Positions 1 to 8,113 of a DNA stretch of 35,487 nucleotides are shown one piece after another (the first letter of the stretch is position 1; every line of letters begins with the position of its first letter). The notes below the pieces were generated by a model. That model worked only from the letters and a program-made list of their open reading frames with translations. It ran no database searches and was not told where the DNA came from. This stretch comes from a virus. The stretch lies in IMG/VR virus record IMGVR_UViG_3300030430_003920, positions 1 through 35,487 of that record. The stretch is one strand, 5' to 3'. Made by a program: the position numbers and the translations under genes.

Positions 1-1
1 T

Positions 2-136
2 ATACCAAAGCATAGTAGCCATTCTGGATTAAGCAGAGAAGCTTGGTCCAAATTAAACGAAGGTAAGTCTGTATCGCTAGAATTCATCCCAGAAATGGCA
101 GAACCGTATATTGAGGAAGTAAAAAAAGGTAAATAA
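2..136 (+). CDS. 3' part of a small protein gene that crosses the window ends
   Basis: This is the C-terminal part of a 55-residue protein whose ATG lies at 35357. Joining the two ends through the shared 98 bases gives one uninterrupted frame ending at TAA 134-136. The protein is polar, with a Lys-rich start, the string HSSHSGLSREAW in the middle and a Lys-rich end. I do not recognise a family. It lies between the probable tail terminator gene and the major tail protein, with the next ATG three bases after its stop, so a minor role in the neck or tail is likely by position only. Confidence 0.8.
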   Translation: MPKHSSHSGLSREAWSKLNEGKSVSLEFIPEMAEPYIEEVKKGK

Positions 137-138
137 TT

Positions 139-1167
139 ATGGCACAAAATCCCATCGCATATCAACCAAATGATTTTGGAGTAGGTATCGCTATTGAAGC
201 AACTACTGGATCAGTAGTAGCAAATACTACTCAACTTTTTACAGATAGCATAAGCATGCCATCTTTTGCGCCAGACCAAGATTTATCCGCAAAGTCAGGA
301 ATGTTTGTTGCTGATTTTGCTCATGTGCATTCATCACAAAAAAATACACCTACTGAAATAACGGTATCTGGTTTATTAAATGATACAGTGCTTGGGTTGT
401 TAACTGGTATTTTTCATTCAGCTGCTAATTCAGATGTTATTACCGTTTCTGATTCATATACAGCACCTTTGTTATTCCACGGTCAAACTATTTCTGGTGC
501 AGCAGCCAAAGCAACATTTACCGTAAAAGTATTGGCTCCTCAAGTGCTAGATGATGGTGGTGCAAATCCAGCAAATAATAGCATTCATCTTACCGGATGT
601 AGTATTACCGCTCTTTCCATTTCAGCCGATGCGGGATCTGATGGGGGTCGATTGAAATATTCACTAAGTCTAAAAACTGGATACGCTCCAGTATTTACAG
701 GAGCAGCTGGATCCACAACACCGCCTGTAACAACAGGGTTTTATACGATACATGATTTGCCACATAGAACCATAGCTGGCGTAGTAGATCCAGTGATGCA
801 AAGTTTTAATTTATCCATTGAAAATCCGGCAGACTATGTTGGATTTGACGGTGCAAATTCAAGACCATCTTCTATTAGCAGAAGTGTTCCAGAAGGACCA
901 GTAATTACATTAGCAAGCACAGTAAAGTTGGACGTAAACACCAAAGGGTATTTGGCTAACTTTATGAACAACTCAGCACAAACTGCACTTATAAATCATG
1001 TATCTAAGGATTCTAGTCAAGACGCTGCATTAGATAGTACAACTGAATTTGGATTTCACTGCGACAAGGCCATCATAACCGGAATGAGCTTTAACGAACA
1101 AGCTGCAATGATGTACGACATTGAACAGAAGCTTTTATTCGGTACATTCAAAATAAGAAACACATGA
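139..1167 (+). CDS. Major tail (tube) protein
   Basis: This 342-residue protein has no signal peptide or membrane segment. It is rich in Ser, Thr, Asn and beta-type sequence, as expected for the subunit that stacks into the siphovirus tail tube. The identification rests mainly on position: it follows the head-tail joining genes and directly precedes the two overlapping tail-assembly chaperone frames and the tape measure. An AAAGG ribosome site lies about eight bases before the ATG. The stop overlaps the next gene by four bases (ATGA), so the two are translationally coupled. No fold-specific motif was assigned. Confidence 0.75.
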   Translation: MAQNPIAYQPNDFGVGIAIEATTGSVVANTTQLFTDSISMPSFAPDQDLSAKSGMFVADFAHVHSSQKNTPTEITVSGLLNDTVLGLLTGIFHSAANSDVITVSDSYTAPLLFHGQTISGAAAKATFTVKVLAPQVLDDGGANPANNSIHLTGCSITALSISADAGSDGGRLKYSLSLKTGYAPVFTGAAGSTTPPVTTGFYTIHDLPHRTIAGVVDPVMQSFNLSIENPADYVGFDGANSRPSSISRSVPEGPVITLASTVKLDVNTKGYLANFMNNSAQTALINHVSKDSSQDAALDSTTEFGFHCDKAIITGMSFNEQAAMMYDIEQKLLFGTFKIRNT

Positions 1168-1436
1168 CATTAAAAACCGATCACGGCACATTTGAGATCC
1201 GTGATCTTACCTTTAAAGATCGGCGTAAACTGCATCGCTTAGAGCTTTCTGCGCTTGATATGCAAACCAATGAAATGATTACAGATAAATTCTACGATAT
1301 GTTAGAATGGATCATGTCATTTGCATTTAGAACCCCAGAGCAAACTTTTAAGGACATGGATGACACAACCGTGGATGAAATCCTTATAGCTGCTTACAAT
1401 CAATACAAGGCTGGCGTTTCTAAAAAAAAGACCTAA
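1164..1436 (+). CDS. Tail assembly chaperone, short form (G-like)
   Basis: This 90-residue, mostly helical and charged protein sits between the major tail gene and the tape measure, where siphoviruses encode the G/GT chaperones that coat the tape measure during tail assembly. It ends in SKKKT followed by TAA. The Lys codons form a run of eight A then G (1422-1430) containing the zero-frame heptamer A AAA AAG, one of the most efficient bacterial -1 slippery sequences. The -1 frame from there runs directly into the next open frame. The protein itself has no diagnostic motif, so the call is contextual but strong. Confidence 0.8.
   Translation: MTLKTDHGTFEIRDLTFKDRRKLHRLELSALDMQTNEMITDKFYDMLEWIMSFAFRTPEQTFKDMDDTTVDEILIAAYNQYKAGVSKKKT
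1424..1430 (+). promoter_or_regulatory. -1 ribosomal frameshift slippery site (A AAA AAG)
   Basis: The zero-frame codons are TCT AAA AAA AAG ACC TAA. Slipping one base back at A AAA AAG gives AAA AAA GAC CTA ATG and enters the frame at 1436 without meeting a stop. The product would be about 218 residues: 89 from the first frame and 129 from the second. This is the usual arrangement for siphovirus tail chaperones. No downstream stimulatory structure was worked out. Confidence 0.8.
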
Positions 1437-1819
1437 TGCACCGCATTGGCTTGTGGATGAGTTTTAAAAAAACACAGCCAAACGATCTTACCTTTCCTTA
1501 TTACGCATATAGTCCAACACTTGGACATGAGGTAGAGTACGATGAAAAAGAACTGTGGTGCGAGATAGATCGTATATTAGAAGAAGATCCAGAGCATAAG
1601 TTCACCATTGGTCAGCAATGCTATTTTAACTTGATACATTGCTCAAATTCTGCGTATTTCTTAACAGACGAAGTCATATTCGCCTTAGAAGAATACATGG
1701 CAATGAAGCGCTTTAAAATACCGTTAGCACAAGACATAGATAGCGCGCCATATGAGAGATTAGTCATCTTTTCAAGTATAGATGATGAGTATAATGCAGC
1801 GAGTAAGTTAGATGTCTAA
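1436..1819 (+). CDS. T domain of the tail assembly chaperone (GT-like frameshift product)
   Basis: This 127-codon frame begins with ATG inside TAATG at the end of the G-like gene, but is most likely translated as the C-terminal domain of a G-T fusion made by -1 slippage at 1424-1430. It is an acidic, aromatic-rich alpha-helical domain containing EKELWCEIDRILEED and a C-terminal acidic segment. It ends by overlapping the tape-measure ATG by eight bases. In the T domain's known role it recruits the tape-measure protein. Independent initiation at 1436 is possible, but I see no good ribosome site for it. Confidence 0.75.
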   Translation: MHRIGLWMSFKKTQPNDLTFPYYAYSPTLGHEVEYDEKELWCEIDRILEEDPEHKFTIGQQCYFNLIHCSNSAYFLTDEVIFALEEYMAMKRFKIPLAQDIDSAPYERLVIFSSIDDEYNAASKLDV

Positions 1820-4016
1820 ATTTATAATAGAAGTCCGCACCAGAGGTTTTGGTAAAGCAGAACAAGAATTAAAACAAGCAAGCAGTCAAACACGCAAATT
1901 TGCACGTAACGCTAATAATGCAAGAGATGCTGGAGCCGTATTTAGAAAAGAAGTAAGTCAGCTTCGTAATAATATGCTTTTGTACACCTTTGCGATTGGT
2001 GGTGCAATTGCGGGTATGGGACGTTTTGTTATGGCTGCATCCGATGCGCGTGAACAGGCTAGTAAGTTTCGCGTTGTATTTGGTGAATTTGCGCCAGAAG
2101 CAGATGCGTTTGCACAAAGTATCACTGATTCATTTGGTATTGCTAAATCGGAAATTATTACGCTTCTTGCACGCTTACAGGACACGTTTGTACCATTAGG
2201 ATTTAGCAGAGAGCAAGCAACAGAATTATCCAAATCTATAGCACAGCTTTCTATGGATGTTGGCTCGTTTAATAACGTTGCTACTGGCGATGTAGCTGCA
2301 CGTTTTACCAGTGCTATTATTGGTAACCACGAAGCAGTAAGAGAATTAGGTATAAGTCTTACGGAAGCTAGCCTAAAACAAGAAGCACAACGTCTTGGTA
2401 TGATAAAAGCGGGTGAGCAAATGGGGCAAACTGAAAAAATATTGTCCCGAATGAATTTAATATTTAATAACACTACAGACGCTCAAGGTGATTTAATACG
2501 TACTCAAGATGAATTTGCAAATAGGTTACGTGCTGTATCTGGTAGATTTCAAACATTAACTGAGTCTATTGGTGAAGCTTTGATTCCTACAGCGGAGTTT
2601 GCATTAAAATTAGCCGATATATTTACAGATAGTGATCGTTTAAAACTTGCTTTAATTGGAATTACTGGCGCATTAATTAATTATAACAAAGCAGCAATTA
2701 TTGCAGCTGCACTTACAGTAAAGCTAACAGCAGCTATGACTACAAATGCATTAATAGCAGCTTTTACTGCTTTAGCAATTGCAGTTGATATTGGTATTGA
2801 CAGAGTAAAAGAATTTAATAAAAAAATAAATGATTCTGTAAAAGATGTAAAACCGTTAGGTGATTTGGTTGATGATCTTGCAGCTAGCAACTTATCGCTT
2901 ACTGGTGGATTAGAAGAACAAGCTAAAGCGGAAAAAGCATTACAAGAAGCTAGGCAGAAATCTATTGAGTCTACTGAGCAAAGTGAAACTGCCTTACGAG
3001 TGCGTTTAGCAGTAATGCAAGAAAGCACTGAATTAATGAAGTTTGCAGCACAAAGAGAAGCTGAAGGACGTAACGAGATTACCGCAACTGAGTTTGCACT
3101 TCTAACACAAATAGATGCGCTAATAGCAAAAAATAAAGCAAGTAAAGAAGCAATAGCACTTGCAAAAGAACAGGCAGATATTGATGCCGCAGCTGGTGAA
3201 AAGCAAATGCAATTACAGGATAGTTTAGCAAAAGTGCAATTGGAAAGTACAAGATTGCAATTAGAAGCAGATGGAGCCAGTGAAAAACAGATAAATAGGT
3301 TAAAAATTTTTGAAGGTGCGTTACAAGACATTGCAAGTACTACAGGAGATGGAGCTGGTGCTTTTGGTCAGCTAGCAATGTTTATTGATAAAAACACTGA
3401 AGCTTTGTCAATGGCTGATTTAAATATACAAAATACAGATGTAACTCAAAGAGAGTACATTCAAACCGTTATAGATAATGCTAATGCTCAAGTTCTTTTA
3501 GCAGAAAAAACTAAAGAAGCCAATACATCTATAGCGGATGGCGCTAAGATTGCAGCTGCTAGCATTACTACATTGGCAACTTCATTTAAAGAACTAACAG
3601 AGAAAAATGTTAGTCAGGAACGTCAATTACAAATCATGTTAAGAACTATCGGTCAGTTAGCTATGCTTTTTCCCGGCGGTCAATTAGTAGGTGCTGGTTT
3701 TCAAGCTGCATCTATATTAGTTCCTGTAGGCCACACTGGTGGATTAATACGTGAAAACGGTATACAAAGATTTGCTACTGGTGGTATGGTTCAAGGCCAA
3801 GATAATGTACCAATAATGGCGCAAGCTGGCGAATTTATTATGCGTAGAGATGCGGTGCAAAACATCGGAGTTGAGAACCTGGCACAAATGAACAGGACCG
3901 GATCTGCTGGTGGTGTCACCATCAATATCCAAGGCAATATGATTGGAAATGATGAGTTTGTACGCGATAACCTTGTACCACAACTCAAGCAAATTACTAG
4001 CCAAGACTTAGCATAA
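1812..4016 (+). CDS. Tail tape measure protein
   Basis: This 734-residue protein has the standard tape-measure make-up. A charged helical N-terminus is followed by a hydrophobic segment near residues 53-75, and a second long hydrophobic Ala/Ile-rich stretch lies around residues 277-325. Ala/Glu/Lys/Gln-rich coiled-coil sequence then runs to about residue 570, and a Gly-rich C-terminal part includes GGMVQGQDNVPIMAQAGEF, a motif common near tape-measure C-termini. It follows the chaperone pair and precedes the tail-tip genes. From its length and the usual 1.5 angstrom per helical residue, a tail of about 110 nm is expected (inference). Its stop overlaps the next ATG (TAATG). Confidence 0.9.
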   Translation: MSKFIIEVRTRGFGKAEQELKQASSQTRKFARNANNARDAGAVFRKEVSQLRNNMLLYTFAIGGAIAGMGRFVMAASDAREQASKFRVVFGEFAPEADAFAQSITDSFGIAKSEIITLLARLQDTFVPLGFSREQATELSKSIAQLSMDVGSFNNVATGDVAARFTSAIIGNHEAVRELGISLTEASLKQEAQRLGMIKAGEQMGQTEKILSRMNLIFNNTTDAQGDLIRTQDEFANRLRAVSGRFQTLTESIGEALIPTAEFALKLADIFTDSDRLKLALIGITGALINYNKAAIIAAALTVKLTAAMTTNALIAAFTALAIAVDIGIDRVKEFNKKINDSVKDVKPLGDLVDDLAASNLSLTGGLEEQAKAEKALQEARQKSIESTEQSETALRVRLAVMQESTELMKFAAQREAEGRNEITATEFALLTQIDALIAKNKASKEAIALAKEQADIDAAAGEKQMQLQDSLAKVQLESTRLQLEADGASEKQINRLKIFEGALQDIASTTGDGAGAFGQLAMFIDKNTEALSMADLNIQNTDVTQREYIQTVIDNANAQVLLAEKTKEANTSIADGAKIAAASITTLATSFKELTEKNVSQERQLQIMLRTIGQLAMLFPGGQLVGAGFQAASILVPVGHTGGLIRENGIQRFATGGMVQGQDNVPIMAQAGEFIMRRDAVQNIGVENLAQMNRTGSAGGVTINIQGNMIGNDEFVRDNLVPQLKQITSQDLA

Positions 4017-6784
4017 TGGCATTAACTAACGCGCCGAAAACTCCAAATGTAAATGAGAATTGGTTGTTTCAGTTTACGGCTGATAATGACACTTGTTTAG
4101 AGTTCGATGGTAGTAATGATTTTGTTGATATTGGTAATGCATTGGCAAATATATCACCAATTGTAAATTTTACTGTAGAGTTTTGGATCAAACCAGATAG
4201 TGTATCAAGTGTAGATTTTCCACTAGTTTTAAAAAGTGGTGGATCAGAGGATGAAGAAGATAACGACAGTTTTAATGTAAAATTAGTAAATGACGATATT
4301 TTTATTCAATATGAGTTTGGGTCAGCTGCACAAAACGTAGCATTTACAACTGGTGATTTTTCAGTTGCTGCAAATACATGGCAACATATAGCAGTGGTAA
4401 GAAGCGCAGATACCGATGACGTTCGTATCTATAAAAATGGTGCATTAGTAGAAACAGAATCAAGCGTATTAAGTGATAATGATCCCACTGGTGCAGATAG
4501 TGCAGAACAAAAATTATATCTTGGTAGAAATTTTGCAAATTCAAAATTTTATGATGGAGAGATGGCGCATGTTCGTATTTGGAATGTGGCTAGAAATGCA
4601 ACACAAATAGAACGTAATTATTTACGTAGTGTTGATAATACCGCGACAGGACTTGTAGGATATTGGAAACTCAATGAAGGTACTGGGACGACGGTTTTAG
4701 ACTCTAGCACCAATTCAAACAGTGGCACTATAAATGGTGCTACGTTTACAACTGGGTTTGATCAATTTATACATTCATTTGGTTTAGCTTTCAGGCATAC
4801 TTCAGTTAGTTCTGAAACGTACTACGGAACCGTTTTAAATAAAAATATTAGTATACGCGAGAATTTGGACATTGTAAAAGGCACAGCAAGCACAGGAAAT
4901 ATAAGTGTTACAGCTGCAAACTTTACGTTTGAAGGTGTTAATTTTTATAAGCATCTTTTTAATTATGGCGAAAAGAACTATCACAATAAAGAGGTCCGCG
5001 TATTTGCACAGTTTAACGGAGCTACTTCATTAAGCAACTGTCAAAGAATATTTACTGGTAGGTTAGCTAGTGTTAAATTAAATGATCAAGGTCATGTGAC
5101 AATGCAAATCAATACACATAGGCCATATGATAATATCACCTTTCCGCAAGACCAAGATGAAGTAAGTAAAATTTATGTACCGACCGTGTATGGAAGTTAT
5201 ACCCCAAATGAAAGCACAGTGGGAACACCAGCGGATTGTGGATTTACTTTGTATCCAGTACCAGTAATTGACACCAATGAAGCTAATATTGTAACGCTCA
5301 TGCCAAGATCGTATTCGGCTGGCAGCAATGCTCATATTAATTATCATTTAGATAATCTAAAATTTTTACCAGCATCAAATGGATCAGATAATTCTGAAAC
5401 AGATGCTACAATTTCTCGCGGTGGTAATAACGTGTTAATTACACCAGTATCCAATACATATATTGGTCGAGTACCAGCAACAGAAAACGATCCTACCACA
5501 TCCAATCAAACTTTTACAGATGCATTTAAAGCGTTTGATCAGGATAGCACAACTGGTGCTAGCTGCGCGTTTAATAATACCTCTTCTTCTGCTACCCTTG
5601 GATTTAGTGGCTCTGTAGCTCCATTTTATGCAACTATTTTAAAAAAAATTATTGTTACTTTTAACTATTCAATACAAGGTGGAAGCGTTGATGTAACATT
5701 AAATTCAGATGCCTTTAATTCTCCCTTTCAAGATTTAAATGTAAGCACTGGTAACGCATTTTCTTCAGTAACTCTTACAGCAAATGTAGCAACAAATATA
5801 GGTTCTATATTTAGCACGTCTAACTTTGCATTAACTTTTCAGCCAAGTTCTGGTCAATCTAACGCTGGTACAATAAACGTTACTTCAGTTATAGCAGAAG
5901 TACGAATTACAATTTTTGGTCAAAGTGGAAGCAATACAGACGGTGACCGAGCAGATGCTAAGACCCTTGGAGAGACAAAATATTTTTATTCTGGCGGTGC
6001 TGGTCTTACTGCTTTATGGGATAGTAGTGCAATATTGCATGGCCATGACATTCATAGAGATTTGCTTATGAGATTTGCTGGTATATCTTCTACAGAACCA
6101 ACTGGATATTCTGGCTTAAACGCAGATCGATTTCAAAACGAATGGAAAGCACGTTATTGGCAACTTGAACCAACATCATTAAAAGATAATTTAGATAAAT
6201 TAGCTTATGAGTTTAGTTTTAATTACAAAATAGATGCAGCTGGCAATCTTAAATATATTAATGTGTTGCAAACTGGTGAGTATAATACATTAAGAAACGC
6301 TGGTAGTATATTAAATCTTACTAAGAATGATTTAGCCAATATTACAATAGGCACAACTCCACTTAACGAAGTCGTGTCAAAGATGAAAATAAATACTGAA
6401 TTAAGTCCAGCAGAAAAAAAATATTTAGTAAGCAAAACAATTACAAATACCACATCGTTAGCAAAATACAATCATGGCGAAAAAGAAGGTTTTCAAGAAA
6501 TAAATTTGGATTATAACGTAGGTACACCAGCTACAAATTCAAATCCAAATAATAATTTTTATGCATATCAAAATAATTTAATCGGTGAAGTTAGGACCGT
6601 AATTAGTTGCGACATTGTGAATTGCGCTAAAGGGTATCAACTTGAAACAGGCGATGTCATTACATTTACAGATATGCCAGTAGATTTATTTGGTGAAACA
6701 TTTAGCACCAGTATTTATTTTATGATCGTAGAATATAAACGCTCGATAGGAAAAGTGAGCATAACTGCAAGAGAGGTAGGCTAA
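4016..6784 (+). CDS. Large tail-tip protein with N-terminal LamG-like (concanavalin fold) domain
   Basis: This 922-residue protein lies just after the tape measure. Residues 24-245 read as a LamG/pentraxin-like jelly-roll domain: LEFDGSNDFVDIG at the start, FTVEFWIKPD, NTWQHIAVVRS, VRIYKNGALVE, LYLGRNF, HVRIWNVARN and VGYWKLNEGTG are the classic signatures. Such domains bind glycans, so it may take part in host recognition (inference). The remaining roughly 680 residues resemble a tail hub or baseplate-type structural protein, with a beta-rich middle and a C-terminus that includes GDVITFTDMP. The LamG part looks like an added module at the front. TAATG overlaps join it to both neighbours. Confidence 0.75.
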   Translation: MALTNAPKTPNVNENWLFQFTADNDTCLEFDGSNDFVDIGNALANISPIVNFTVEFWIKPDSVSSVDFPLVLKSGGSEDEEDNDSFNVKLVNDDIFIQYEFGSAAQNVAFTTGDFSVAANTWQHIAVVRSADTDDVRIYKNGALVETESSVLSDNDPTGADSAEQKLYLGRNFANSKFYDGEMAHVRIWNVARNATQIERNYLRSVDNTATGLVGYWKLNEGTGTTVLDSSTNSNSGTINGATFTTGFDQFIHSFGLAFRHTSVSSETYYGTVLNKNISIRENLDIVKGTASTGNISVTAANFTFEGVNFYKHLFNYGEKNYHNKEVRVFAQFNGATSLSNCQRIFTGRLASVKLNDQGHVTMQINTHRPYDNITFPQDQDEVSKIYVPTVYGSYTPNESTVGTPADCGFTLYPVPVIDTNEANIVTLMPRSYSAGSNAHINYHLDNLKFLPASNGSDNSETDATISRGGNNVLITPVSNTYIGRVPATENDPTTSNQTFTDAFKAFDQDSTTGASCAFNNTSSSATLGFSGSVAPFYATILKKIIVTFNYSIQGGSVDVTLNSDAFNSPFQDLNVSTGNAFSSVTLTANVATNIGSIFSTSNFALTFQPSSGQSNAGTINVTSVIAEVRITIFGQSGSNTDGDRADAKTLGETKYFYSGGAGLTALWDSSAILHGHDIHRDLLMRFAGISSTEPTGYSGLNADRFQNEWKARYWQLEPTSLKDNLDKLAYEFSFNYKIDAAGNLKYINVLQTGEYNTLRNAGSILNLTKNDLANITIGTTPLNEVVSKMKINTELSPAEKKYLVSKTITNTTSLAKYNHGEKEGFQEINLDYNVGTPATNSNPNNNFYAYQNNLIGEVRTVISCDIVNCAKGYQLETGDVITFTDMPVDLFGETFSTSIYFMIVEYKRSIGKVSITAREVG

Positions 6785-7869
6785 TGGGATATAGTCGTTT
6801 TGCTACGCCACGCGCGTATACAGATATTTTAAATTATAATTTAGCTAACGGTTGGAGAGACTTGGATGACTACACTGTGAAGGATGGATCATCGGATGTT
6901 TCTTTTATTAGTGGTAACAAAGAAGATTTATTTGATTTAAAACCACACAATTTTGTAACCATTGCAAGCACACAAACATCCTTTGCAGTACAATTTGATA
7001 CTGGCTTTGGTGGTAATTCATTAAGTCAATACAATTATTTAGCCATTCTTGGACATAATTTTGCAAGTGCAAATGTTGTATTTAATGTTCAAATAAGTGA
7101 TTCTAGTAATTTTAGTGGTAGCACTACCAATTTAATTGATGGTAATGGGTCAGGAACTGGCTCTGGTAACTTACACACTAAAATAATAAATGCTGCAAGC
7201 TATCAATACAATGACACTTACATTGATCCAGCTAATAATGGTTGGACATTATTAACATTCCCAGCACAGACAAATGTAGATAATCAACATTTAAAAATTA
7301 CTTTCTCATCTTTAAATAGTAGCAATCAAATTAGTACAAGTGAAAATTATGATGCAAACGTGGTCATCGGATCGATATGTTATGGAGAGTTTATTAGCTG
7401 GCCCCATCCTATGGACGTCAACGTAACTACTGCATATGATTATGATGGAACAACTTTACATAATTCGGTTGGGGGTAGCACGTATGCAAGCTCACCTCAT
7501 TATGGTGCGCCTTCATGGGCGGTTACTAATCCTTGGACCAACACAACTACATCCAATCAAAATACATATGGTTTTATGAAACGATACGGTAGAAAAAAAC
7601 ATTCAATGAAATTTAGTCATATGGTAGATACCGATGTATTTAGCGCAGATCAAACCGCAGATCCCGGTTTCTTTACTGGATCAGATTTACACTCACAGTT
7701 TTACAATAAAATTATTGGTCAGCATATTCCATTCATGTGGACCTTAGACGAAACAAGCACTACGCCCGGTGACTATAGTTTTTATCGATTAGCTGATTCG
7801 TCGTTTACTGCTAGGCAAGTTGGTAGCAGAGTGTTTGATGTAAGTTTAGACTTAATTGAGAGCTGGTAG
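6784..7869 (+). CDS. Distal tail structural protein
   Basis: This 361-residue, beta-rich protein is full of Ser, Thr, Asn and aromatic residues. It is the last rightward late gene before attP. It contains a galactose-binding-like stretch (NYLAILGHNFASANV) of the kind seen in phage tail-tip proteins, and a C-terminal part ending in FDVSLDLIESW, typical of tail proteins of this position. ATG 6784 lies in a TAATG overlap with the LamG-containing gene, so the two are probably co-translated and assembled together. Family identity is not certain. Confidence 0.6.
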   Translation: MGYSRFATPRAYTDILNYNLANGWRDLDDYTVKDGSSDVSFISGNKEDLFDLKPHNFVTIASTQTSFAVQFDTGFGGNSLSQYNYLAILGHNFASANVVFNVQISDSSNFSGSTTNLIDGNGSGTGSGNLHTKIINAASYQYNDTYIDPANNGWTLLTFPAQTNVDNQHLKITFSSLNSSNQISTSENYDANVVIGSICYGEFISWPHPMDVNVTTAYDYDGTTLHNSVGGSTYASSPHYGAPSWAVTNPWTNTTTSNQNTYGFMKRYGRKKHSMKFSHMVDTDVFSADQTADPGFFTGSDLHSQFYNKIIGQHIPFMWTLDETSTTPGDYSFYRLADSSFTARQVGSRVFDVSLDLIESW

Positions 7870-7870
7870 T

Positions 7871-7890
7871 GGTTGCAAATGGTTGCAAAT
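7871..7890 (+). repeat. Tandem 10-bp repeat GGTTGCAAAT x2, left arm of attP
   Basis: Two perfect copies of GGTTGCAAAT lie head to tail. The same pair, with one changed base, lies in the same orientation at 8064-8083 on the other side of the tRNA-like core. Direct repeats flanking a core next to an integrase gene are the usual layout of arm-type integrase binding sites. Confidence 0.7.
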
Positions 7891-7903
7891 ACCATTCATT
7901 TAC

Positions 7904-7919
7904 ATGCATTTTTGTGCAT
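7904..7919. promoter_or_regulatory. Operator-like inverted repeat ATGCA-N6-TGCAT beside attP
   Basis: ATGCATTTTTGTGCAT is an inverted repeat of ATGCA with a 6-base spacer. The reverse complement of the immunity-region site 10046-10061 is ATGCATATTTGTGCAT, so the two differ at a single base. It lies between the left arm repeats and the terminator. A repressor, Cro or Xis could bind both sites. Confidence 0.55.
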
Positions 7920-7944
7920 ATTTGGTTAAAATACTGTAAAACAA

Positions 7945-7969
7945 AAAACCCACTAAAATCAGTGGGTTT
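7945..7969. terminator. Rho-independent terminator between late operon and attP
   Basis: AAAACCCACT pairs with AGTGGGTTT around an AAAATC loop. Read leftward, the stem is followed by a T-rich run (GGGTTTTTTGT), a good terminator for integrase transcripts. Read rightward the tail is only GGGTTTCTCG, so termination of the late operon would be weaker. It probably serves both converging transcription units. Confidence 0.75.
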
Positions 7970-7988
7970 CTCGTCAAGAAATTGCAAG

Positions 7989-8035
7989 TAGCGGAGGAGG
8001 GACTTGAACCCCCGACACGTGGATTATGATTCCAC
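7989..8035 (-). other. attP: attP core: 3' half of an elongator tRNA-Met (CAT)
   Basis: On the minus strand, 8035 to 7989 reads as an anticodon stem GTGGA/TCCAC around the loop ATCATAA (anticodon CAT), then variable loop GTGTC, then a T-arm GGGGG-TTCAAGT-CCCTC, then the acceptor strand CTCCGCT and discriminator A. CCA is not encoded (CTT follows). The expected 5' acceptor strand and a proper D-arm are not present upstream (only a GGTAAACTA remnant), so this is not a complete tRNA gene. Flanking arm repeats and the adjacent integrase make it the attachment core that restores the host tRNA gene on integration. Confidence 0.75.
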
Positions 8036-8063
8036 TAGTTTACCGAGGATAACGCTCCTTTTT

Positions 8064-8083
8064 GGTTGCAAATGGTTGCAAAG
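8064..8083 (+). repeat. Tandem 10-bp repeat GGTTGCAAAT/GGTTGCAAAG, right arm of attP
   Basis: This is the second copy of the tandem TTGCAA element, between the tRNA-like core and the end of the integrase gene. It is in the same orientation as the copy at 7871-7890, as expected for arm-type sites. Confidence 0.7.
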
Positions 8084-8113
8084 TCTTGGGCGTGTCTTCT
8101 GTTGTGTGGTTAA

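Noticed and set aside
2681-3331. Minus-strand frame of 216 codons within the tape measure gene
   Set aside because: Antisense shadow of the Ala-rich helical tape-measure sequence; Ser/Ala/Cys-rich and low in complexity.
7985-8065. A complete tRNA gene at attP
   Set aside because: Only the anticodon arm, T-arm and 3' acceptor strand are intact. The 5' strand (around GGAGCGTTATCC) does not pair over seven bases and a normal D-arm cannot be drawn.
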